From contig SEAL01000006.1 in the NCBI GenBank assembly GCA_004145215.1, positions 1 through 32,764 on the forward strand: a stretch of 32,764 nucleotides of DNA. The letters run 5' to 3'. Of this stretch, positions 7,702-14,514 are shown piece after piece; the stretch's first letter is position 1; each line of letters starts with the position of its first letter. Source of the stretch: Chloroflexota bacterium. GTDB taxonomy: Bacteria; Patescibacteriota; Saccharimonadia; Saccharimonadales; Saccharimonadaceae. Under the pieces are notes generated by a model that had not been told where the DNA came from, made no database searches, and saw only the letters and a list, made by a program, of their open reading frames with translations. Both the position numbers and the translations under genes were made by a program.

Positions 7702-8826
7702 ATGGATGACATCAACGTAAAACAGTTGACACTTGCGGTACGAACTATTGCCGAGGAAAAAAATCTTCCCGAAGAAACAGTTATGGCCGTTATAGAACAG
7801 GCAATTGCAGCTGCATGGCGCCGAGATAACGGCGAACGCGATCAAGAGGTTCGTAGCGAATTAAACGTTAATGACGGTACAGCAAATGTCTTTGTCGGAC
7901 GTGAAGTTGTCGAAGAAGTTGGCAGCGACGCTGTCGAGATTAGCCTCGAAGAAGCGCAGAAGGTAAAAGCTGACGCAGTTGTCGGAGATATTATCGAAGA
8001 AAAGCACGAAGTAACGAGTTTTGGCCGTGTTGCAGCGCAGACGGCAAAGCAAGTCGTGTTGCAGCGCCTACGCGAAGCAGAACGTGAAGTCGTTCTGGGA
8101 GAATACGAAGACAAAATCGGTACGGTTGTGACCGGCACCGTCCAGCGTGTCGAGCCGCGTGTTATCCGCGTTGAATTAGGTAAAGCAACGGGTATTATCC
8201 CTCAGAGTGAACAGATCCAAGGTGAATTTTATAGTATTGGTAGTCGTATCAAGGTATTTATCAAAGATATCGAACGCGACAATCGCGGTCCGCAGTTAAT
8301 CCTCAGCCGAGGCAACGAAGCGTTCGTCGAGTATTTGTTTCGCCAAGAAGTTCCAGAAATGGAAACTGGAGCAGTTGAAATCAAAGCAATCGCTCGTGAA
8401 GCAGGTCGCCGTACAAAGCTAGCGGTCAGCAGTACTGTACCTGGTGTTGATCCAGTCGGTACGTTTGTTGGTGGGCACGGTACTCGTGTTCAGGCGGTGA
8501 TGAATGAAATTGGCGACCAGGAAAAAGTCGACATTATTACGTTTGACGAAAACAACGAGCAGTTCATCCGTAATGCGCTCAGCCCAGCGGAAGTTGCCAA
8601 AGTTGACATTGATGAAGCCGCAAAGCGCGCACGAGTCTACGTCAATGAAGACCAGCAATCGATTGCGATCGGACGTGGTGGGCAGAATGTTCGTTTGGCA
8701 AGTCGCCTAACTGGATATGAGCTGGATATCGAGACTGCAACGGCCGAAAAGCCTGCTGCATCGGCTCCGAAAAAGAATATCGAAGATAGCCTATTTGGTG
8801 CTATCGAAGAATCAACAGACAAATAA
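7702..8826 (+). CDS. nusA: Transcription termination/antitermination factor NusA
   Basis: A 374-aa RNA polymerase-binding factor that controls pausing, termination and antitermination. Domains in order: N-terminal RNAP-binding domain (about 1-125, includes LPEETVMAVIEQAIAAAWRR), S1 domain (about 130-200, VVTGTVQRVEPRVIRVELG...GIIPQSEQ), KH1 (about 225-285, REAGRRTKLAVSS..VDPVGTFVGGHGTRVQAVMNEI) and KH2 (about 295-350, VNEDQQSIAIGRGGQNVRLASRLTGY). The acidic C-terminal repeats of the E. coli protein are absent, as in many bacteria. Two ATGs lie six bases apart. The AAAGG SD ends only 3 nt before ATG 7696 but 9 nt before ATG 7702, so 7702 is preferred. The usual rimP-nusA-infB operon is not kept: nusA stands alone between its own promoter and terminator. 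Confidence 0.96.
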   Translation: MDDINVKQLTLAVRTIAEEKNLPEETVMAVIEQAIAAAWRRDNGERDQEVRSELNVNDGTANVFVGREVVEEVGSDAVEISLEEAQKVKADAVVGDIIEEKHEVTSFGRVAAQTAKQVVLQRLREAEREVVLGEYEDKIGTVVTGTVQRVEPRVIRVELGKATGIIPQSEQIQGEFYSIGSRIKVFIKDIERDNRGPQLILSRGNEAFVEYLFRQEVPEMETGAVEIKAIAREAGRRTKLAVSSTVPGVDPVGTFVGGHGTRVQAVMNEIGDQEKVDIITFDENNEQFIRNALSPAEVAKVDIDEAAKRARVYVNEDQQSIAIGRGGQNVRLASRLTGYELDIETATAEKPAASAPKKNIEDSLFGAIEESTDK

Positions 8827-8837
8827 GTCAATTGTAT

Positions 8838-8877
8838 GATAATAAAAAGCACTGGAGGGCCAGTGCTTTTTATTATC
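8838..8877 (+). terminator. Strong, symmetric terminator after nusA
   Basis: An 18-bp perfect inverted repeat (AAAAAGCACTGG / CCAGTGCTTTTT core) around an AGGG loop, flanked by A- and T-runs. It can work in both orientations and isolates nusA from clpC. Confidence 0.92.
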
Positions 8878-8895
8878 AACCCTGTATATTATAAA

Positions 8896-8922
8896 TTAGC
8901 ACTCACTTGACCCGAGTGCCAA
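8896..8922 (+). promoter_or_regulatory. CIRCE operator (HrcA site) upstream of clpC
   Basis: TTAGCACTC, a 9-nt spacer, then GAGTGCCAA. The CIRCE consensus is TTAGCACTC-N9-GAGTGCTAA, so 17 of 18 arm positions match. The clpC promoter -35 lies within the operator, so HrcA binding would block RNA polymerase. This predicts heat-shock control of clpC. Confidence 0.9.
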
Positions 8923-8935
8923 TTTTTTCTATACT
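8907..8935 (+). promoter_or_regulatory. clpC promoter
   Basis: TTGACC (8907-8912) and TATACT (8930-8935), with 17-nt spacing, near-consensus. The -35 is embedded in the CIRCE spacer and right arm. The predicted leader is about 60 nt. A second box, GATAAT, ends about 8 nt before the ATG at 9004 and could give a leaderless transcript. Confidence 0.8.
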
Positions 8936-9003
8936 AGATATAGTAAGGTAATAAAAAGCGATAAAAGCTTGCGCCTACGATATGGAGGATTGATAATAGT
9001 ATT

Positions 9004-11179
9004 ATGCCCAATGATGATTTCGCAGAATTCGTTTCGCACCTTACCGATAATGCACGTACTAGCTTGCAGCACGCTGATGCGATTGCGCGTGGCTACGGAA
9101 GTGCTTATATCGGGACGGAACATATATTACTTGGCGTACTAGCCCAAGGGTCCTCGGTTGGCGCAAAAGTGCTTGCCGATGCAGGCGTCACACTCGACCG
9201 CGCAGAACTGGCACTGAATTTAACGCCGCGCACACTGGTCGTGAGCACCGGAGCAAAAGGTCTGAGCGAAACTGCAAAACTGACATTAAAAATGAGCTGG
9301 GAAGTCGCACAGGAGTTCCATCAAGATAATTTGGGTACGGAACATATTCTGTATAGTATCTTGAGCCAAAAGAACGCTCGTGCAACAGTATTACTGCGGG
9401 ATATGAATGTTGACATTTCTAATCTGACATCAGATTTAGAAGAATTCTTTGATCGTCAGCACGCCGCATACCAAGATTCAATTAGTGATGCTGGTGGACG
9501 TACGACAAAAAAACAGGGTCGTAGCGGCGCCCTAGAAACATTTGGAACCGATTTGACGGCGAAAGCAAAACGTGGCGAACTAGACCCAGTTATCGGGCGA
9601 GAGCCTCAGGTTGAACGCATGGTGACGATACTGAGTCGCCGTACAAAGAACAATCCGGTTCTGATCGGTGAACCTGGTGTCGGTAAAACGGCGATTGTTG
9701 AAGGATTGGCGCAGCGCATCGCGCGCGAAGATGTGCCGGATCATTTCGAGGTGAACTGCATATGATTGGTGCGACAACGCTAGATGAATATCGCAAGCAT
9801 ATCGAAAAAGACACTGCATTAGAACGACGTTTTCAGACGATAGTAGTTCCAGAACCGAATCTAAAAGACACCGTCGCTATTCTAAAAGGCCTCCGCTCTT
9901 ATTACGAAAAGCATCATGGTGTCACTATGAGCGACGAAATACTGGAAGACGCAGTGTATATGGCGGATCGCTATGTTAGTGATCGATTTATGCCAGACAA
10001 GGCAATTGACGTAATCGACGAAGCTGCGGCGCTGGTTCGCGTGAAAAGCGGACGCAAACCCAGCAAGGTACGTGATTTTACGAAGCAATTGAACAATTTG
10101 AACGAAAAAATGGATGAAGCAGTTGCCAGTGAAGATTACGAACGGGCTGCTTTGTACAAGACTCGCATCAGCCAGGTAACGAAAAAACTCGAAGAGATAC
10201 GCGAAGCTTATGAAAAGAAAACTCCGATTATACTGCAGGATGATGATGTCGCGCATGCAATTGCGACAATGACCGGTGTTCCCGTAAAGCGTATTCAAAA
10301 ATCTGAAGCGAAATTGCTACGACACCTAGACGCCCTATTGGATCGTTTGTTTTCATGGGGCCAACTGGAGTTGGTAAAACAGAGTTGGCGCGAGTGCTAG
10401 CACGTGAAGTCTTCGGGAGCGACGAAGCACTGATTAAAATCGACATGAGCGAGTTCGGCGAACGACACAACACCAGCCGCTTAGTAGGAGCGCCAGCAGG
10501 GTACGTCGGATATGATGACGGCGGTCAATTGACTGATAAAATTCGACGCCAGCCATACAGCGTCGTTCTGTTTGATGAAATTGAAAAAGCGCATCCAGAG
10601 GTATTCCAGTTACTATTACAGTTACTCGAAGACGGCACGTTAACTGACGCAAAGGGACGCAAGATTGATTTTTCAAATACAATTGTGATCCTGACAAGCA
10701 ACCTTGGTGCGGATCGAATGATGAAAGAGTCATCGCTTGGATTCCATTCTTCAGCCACTCGATCTGACCAAAAACAACTGGACGACGCACATAAAGAAAA
10801 TGCCCAGGCTGCCCAGGATGCGTTATCCAAAATGATGCGTCCAGAATTGATCAATCGTTTTGATTCGATTGTAACGTTCCGCGCGCTGACTCGCAAAGAG
10901 GTTGCCAAGATATTTGATAATCTAATTGAGGAATTGCAGACGCGCTTGATTCGAAAAGGTATCCATTTGGTCATTACGCCAGCGGCAAAACGCTTCTTGA
11001 TCAGCAAAGGTTACGACGAAAAGTTTGGTGCTCGACCGCTTCGACGTGCAATTCAAGACGAGCTGGAACATAAGCTGGCTGATGGTATACTGAATGAAGA
11101 GTATGAAAAGGGAAGCGTTCTCACGATTGGAACGGCAAAGGGTGGACTGACAATTAATGTTGCGAACGAAAACGACTAG
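9004..11179 (+). pseudogene. clpC: ClpC-type AAA+ unfoldase, split into three frames by two internal deletions
   Basis: Three consecutive frames (9004-9765, ~9743-10400, ~10345-11179) form one ClpC/ClpA-like Hsp100, the unfoldase partner of ClpP. Frame 1 has two Clp-N repeats ([26 protein letters not shown] and TEHILYSIL) and NBD1 Walker [14 protein letters not shown]. Frame 2 resumes at [22 protein letters not shown], continues through RYVSDRFMPDKAIDVIDEAA and the middle UVR-like coiled coil, and ends at LLRHLDALLD. Frame 3 resumes at SFVFMGPTGVGKTELAR (NBD2 Walker A), Walker B VVLFDEIEKAHP, sensor TSNLGA and the C-terminal GARPLRRAIQ. Against the family, about 70 residues of NBD1 (pore loop, Walker B IDELH) and about 30 residues before NBD2 Walker A (the VIGQ segment) are missing. 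Both losses change the frame. If real, the gene is dead; if an assembly error, it is an ordinary clpC. Confidence 0.88.
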
Positions 11180-12158
11180 AGGCTCCGTTGGATCAATAAT
11201 CAGTGCCGTTTTTACGGTCGGATTACTAATTGCATCGGTATGGCTATGGGTTAATCGTCAGTATGTTGTTGATCAGATTGCCGTATGGCAGTACCAGCCT
11301 ACCGCCGAAATTCAGCAATTTGCTGATAGGACAACGATGACCGATGGCGGTAGGTTCTATCTATATGCCAGCAGCCCATCGCTCGAAAAATCACAAGATT
11401 TCAATCAAAAATGTGATCGTAAAGAAGCATCAGCGGCGGTGCTGGGATGTTATGCATCCGGCAAGATATACATTTATGATGTATCAGACGAGCAGTTGGA
11501 TGGAATACGTGAAGTAACGACAGCGCATGAAACACTCCACGCGATCTACCAGCGAATGAGCACCGATGAAAAAGCGCGGATAAATGCACTGCTCGAGGCG
11601 GAATATGCAAAGCTGCAGGGTAATGCCGAACTGGTCGAGCGCATGGCGTTTTATCAAAGAACTCAGCCTGGCGAACAGAACAACGAGCTACATTCAATCT
11701 TGGGGACAGAGTTTCCGAATCTAGGTTCTGAATTAGAGCAGCATTACAGCAAGTATTTTGCTAATCGCGAGGCAATTGTCGATCTCCATACAAAGTACGC
11801 AGAAGTTTTTAATTCGTTAAAAGCACAATCAGAGATGCTTGCCGACCAGCTAAAGACGCTGGCGAGCGAGATACAAGCTGATTCGGCGACGTATAACCGT
11901 ACGGTTTCTCAGTTGAATGATGACATCGAGTCGTTTAACTCACGCGCGTCGTCTGGCTCGATGACTAGGGCGCAATTCGACTCACAACGGCAGGCGTTGA
12001 GTAGTCGATTGTCTAGGCTGGATACGCAACGAAATACAATTGACTCGTCAATCCAATCGTACGAAAAATTGCGGCAGCAATATAACGAACTCGCTGATAC
12101 TTCGCAAAAACTATATGACAGTATCGACAGCTCGCTTGCACCCGCTCCATCAATTTAA
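11157..12158 (+). CDS. Membrane-anchored HExxH protein, putative metallopeptidase with C-terminal coiled coil
   Basis: A 333-aa protein not matching a named family I can recall. One transmembrane segment at about residues 12-32 (ISAVFTVGLLIASVWLWV) places the bulk outside. The motif TAHETLHAIYQRM gives HExxH at H124-H128, typical of zinc metallopeptidases. Glu in NNELHSILGTEF (E177 or E185) is a candidate third ligand. GCYASGKIYIYDVSDEQLDGIREVT just upstream resembles the strand and helix before the zinc helix in gluzincin-like proteases. Residues ~200-325 are heptad-rich coiled coil with Gln/Ser-rich segments. The start overlaps the end of clpC by 23 nt, so the two may be cotranscribed under CIRCE control. 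That would suggest an envelope or stress protease role (inference). Confidence 0.65.
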   Translation: MLRTKTTRGSVGSIISAVFTVGLLIASVWLWVNRQYVVDQIAVWQYQPTAEIQQFADRTTMTDGGRFYLYASSPSLEKSQDFNQKCDRKEASAAVLGCYASGKIYIYDVSDEQLDGIREVTTAHETLHAIYQRMSTDEKARINALLEAEYAKLQGNAELVERMAFYQRTQPGEQNNELHSILGTEFPNLGSELEQHYSKYFANREAIVDLHTKYAEVFNSLKAQSEMLADQLKTLASEIQADSATYNRTVSQLNDDIESFNSRASSGSMTRAQFDSQRQALSSRLSRLDTQRNTIDSSIQSYEKLRQQYNELADTSQKLYDSIDSSLAPAPSI

Positions 12159-12165
12159 AGTAAGG

Positions 12166-12171
12166 TATACT
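12166..12171 (+). promoter_or_regulatory. -10 box of radA, placed for a leaderless mRNA
   Basis: TATACT ends 7 nt before the ATG at 12179, with no SD. Confidence 0.55.
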
Positions 12172-12178
12172 ATACATA

Positions 12179-13534
12179 ATGGCCAAAGCAAGAACTCAGT
12201 TCATCTGCCAAAATTGTGGCGCTAACTATCCAAAATGGACAGGTAAATGTGATAACTGTGGCGAATGGAATAGTCTGGTTGAACAGGCTCCCGTATCGGC
12301 AGGAAAATCTGTCGTCGCTAGGGGTGCATCGTCAGGTAAAATTTTGAACTCACAGACAATGAACACAATATCTGCCGAAGACTCTATACAGAGGCTATCG
12401 ACGGGTATCGCTGATTTGGACGTCGTACTCGGTGGCGGAATATTGCCGGGCGGCGTCGTGCTACTCGCTGGTCAACCAGGTATTGGCAAGAGCACGTTGT
12501 TGCTGCAGGTAACAGCCCATATCGCAGCATCGACACCTGTGTTATATGCTAGTGGCGAGGAATCTGCAAGTCAGGTGAAACTACGCGCCGAGCGATTAGG
12601 CGCGAATAGCAGCGAGCAGCTTAGTTTTGTTGCCAGCACGAGCGCAGATGATATCGCTGCAACGATTCGGAGCGGAGCGTATAAGCTAGTTATCATTGAC
12701 TCTATACAGACATTGTCATTAGATGAGATAACTTCTGCGCCAGGGTCCGTCAGTCAGATTACCAACAGCAGTAACGTTGTTATCCGTGCTGCAAAAGAAT
12801 CAGGAGCTGCGGTCATACTAGTCGGTCATGTGACAAAAGAAGGTAGTATCGCCGGGCCAAAAGTATTAGAGCATCTGGTTGATGTCGTTCTACAGTTCGA
12901 GGGTGATCGCTACGGTGGCTTCAAGGTAGTGCGTGCGATCAAGAACCGCTATGGGTCGACCAGCGAAGCGGCAATATTTGAAATGGACGAACAAGGACTG
13001 CGCGTCGTGCAAAACCCGTCCGCCGCGCTGCTCGCTGAGCGTCAAAATGCCGACGGTTCGGTCGTTTTAGCGACGCTCGAGGGTACCAGGCCAATCCTGG
13101 TAGAAATTCAGGCACTTGTCAATACGACCAGTTTCGGGTATCCTAAACGTACAGCCTCGGGGTTCGACCTCAACCGACTTAATTTACTTATTGCTGTACT
13201 AGAACGGCGAACAAAACTGAATTTATCGGACAAGGACATCTATGTCAATGTCGTCGGCGGCTTGAAACTGTCGGACCCTGCGGCTGATCTGGCTGTATGT
13301 ATGGCGGTTGCCAGCGCGGCGGCTGGACGGCGACTAGACGACGGTATCGTTGTCTTTGGCGAAGTAGGATTAGGCGGGGAAGTCCGGTCCGTCCTGAGCG
13401 CCGATCGTCGTATCGCTGAAGCGCAAAAGCTCGGGTTTACCAGGGCTATCGCTCCAAAATACGGAGCAAAAAACTCATTTATTAAAGGTATAGGTGACGT
13501 CCGCGAAGGATTGATCGATTACCTACAAAAGTAG
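12179..13534 (+). CDS. radA: DNA repair protein RadA/Sms
   Basis: A 451-aa RecA-related branch-migration helicase acting in recombinational repair and, in competent bacteria, in integration of transforming DNA. Full-length for the family. Visible in order: N-terminal C4 zinc finger CQNCGANYPKWTGKCDNCG (about residues 10-28), Walker A GQPGIGKSTLL (about 100), Walker B region KLVIIDSIQTL, the RadA-specific KNRYGS motif (about 258) and the C-terminal Lon-protease-like domain (YVNVVGGLKLSDPAADLAV...VVFGEVGLGGEVR) without a catalytic Ser-Lys dyad. It is followed after 11 bp by a PIN-TRAM gene, as in the radA-yacL neighbourhood of Firmicutes. It probably works with recG (21631) in this window. Confidence 0.96.
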   Translation: MAKARTQFICQNCGANYPKWTGKCDNCGEWNSLVEQAPVSAGKSVVARGASSGKILNSQTMNTISAEDSIQRLSTGIADLDVVLGGGILPGGVVLLAGQPGIGKSTLLLQVTAHIAASTPVLYASGEESASQVKLRAERLGANSSEQLSFVASTSADDIAATIRSGAYKLVIIDSIQTLSLDEITSAPGSVSQITNSSNVVIRAAKESGAAVILVGHVTKEGSIAGPKVLEHLVDVVLQFEGDRYGGFKVVRAIKNRYGSTSEAAIFEMDEQGLRVVQNPSAALLAERQNADGSVVLATLEGTRPILVEIQALVNTTSFGYPKRTASGFDLNRLNLLIAVLERRTKLNLSDKDIYVNVVGGLKLSDPAADLAVCMAVASAAAGRRLDDGIVVFGEVGLGGEVRSVLSADRRIAEAQKLGFTRAIAPKYGAKNSFIKGIGDVREGLIDYLQK

Positions 13535-13545
13535 AAAGAATTACT

Positions 13546-14418
13546 ATGAATATAGATTCATTAGTCATCACAGCGGTACTGTTAGTACTGCTAGCAGAGG
13601 TGACATACCTGGTGGTTAAATTACCACGGCAAATTAATAATAAAAAGCGAATGATCTTTGTTGATACGTCAGTCGTCATTGATGGACGTATTTTATCGAT
13701 TGCAAAGTCTGGATTTATCGGTGATACACTAGTGATCCCACGCAGTGTGATCGGCGAGTTGCAGTTTTTGGCCGATAATGCTGATCATGACAAGCGAACG
13801 CGTGCTCGTTACGGGCTCGATGTTGTCAAAGACCTCCAGGAAATGGCAGAAGTCGATGTGACAATCCTGCAGGACGGTAGCAAAGCAAAAGAAGGTGTTG
13901 ATGAGCGACTGCTCAACTTGGCCAAAAAACACAACGGTGCAATCTGCACTATCGACTACAATCTGAACAAAGTTGCGGTTGTTGAAGGTATTGCTGTTTT
14001 GAATGTAAACGAACTGGCGCAAAACCTCCGTATGGCGTATCTTCCCGGAGAAAAGATGTTGCTAGAAATTGTCCAAAAGGGTAATGATAGTCATCAGGGT
14101 GTTGGCTACTTGGTTGACGGCACGATGGTTGTCGTTGAACAGGCGAATCGATTCATTGGAAAGTCGGTAGAAATTGAATTTATCCGTAGCAGTGACGTTT
14201 CCGAGCATCGTCGTGCAACAAAGCAACCTTCGCGTCAGCGTCGACAATCACAGCCTAGAGCAAGTGCGCCGCAGCATGCAGAAAAGGCTCCAGCAGATGC
14301 AAGTCTAATATCTAATCGAAACGACACTTCTACAAATACACCAAAGCGACAAACTCGCCGTCCGAAGACTTCCGCTCAGCGAGAAGCGGCATTAATAGAC
14401 TTGGTAGATAACCAATAA
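13546..14418 (+). CDS. Membrane PIN-TRAM domain protein (YacL-like)
   Basis: A 290-aa protein with one N-terminal transmembrane helix (about 5-24), then a PIN nuclease-like domain with the expected acidic residues: FVDTSVVIDGRI, VIGELQFLAD, DVVKDLQEMAEVDV, ERLLNLAKKHNGAICTIDYNLNKVA. A TRAM RNA-binding domain follows (about 175-220, GEKMLLEIVQKG...GVGYLVDGTMVVVEQA). The last ~70 residues are a disordered basic tail rich in Arg, Gln and Ser (TKQPSRQRRQSQPRA), which could add nucleic-acid affinity. YacL-type proteins carry four transmembrane helices in Firmicutes; only one is seen here. Its nuclease activity is inferred. It sits 11 bp after radA and is probably cotranscribed, with the terminator at 14430-14472 downstream. 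Confidence 0.88.
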   Translation: MNIDSLVITAVLLVLLAEVTYLVVKLPRQINNKKRMIFVDTSVVIDGRILSIAKSGFIGDTLVIPRSVIGELQFLADNADHDKRTRARYGLDVVKDLQEMAEVDVTILQDGSKAKEGVDERLLNLAKKHNGAICTIDYNLNKVAVVEGIAVLNVNELAQNLRMAYLPGEKMLLEIVQKGNDSHQGVGYLVDGTMVVVEQANRFIGKSVEIEFIRSSDVSEHRRATKQPSRQRRQSQPRASAPQHAEKAPADASLISNRNDTSTNTPKRQTRRPKTSAQREAALIDLVDNQ

Positions 14419-14429
14419 TCAACACTTGC

Positions 14430-14472
14430 AACTAAATAAATACCCTCCATGCCGGAGGGTATTTATTTAGTT
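14430..14472 (+). terminator. Bidirectional terminator between convergent genes
   Basis: A perfect 19-bp inverted repeat (left arm ends AATACCCTCC, right arm starts GGAGGGTATT) around an ATGCC loop. It serves the PIN-TRAM gene on the plus strand and the penicillin-binding protein gene on the minus strand. Confidence 0.9.
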
Positions 14473-14514
14473 TCGGAATCGATCTCTTATTCGTTCACGA
14501 ACGCTATCAGCTCT

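Noticed and set aside
9882-11007. Minus-strand ORFs (138, 118 and 160 aa) within clpC
   Set aside because: Shadows of the ClpC coding frames. The plus strand matches the family across the whole span.
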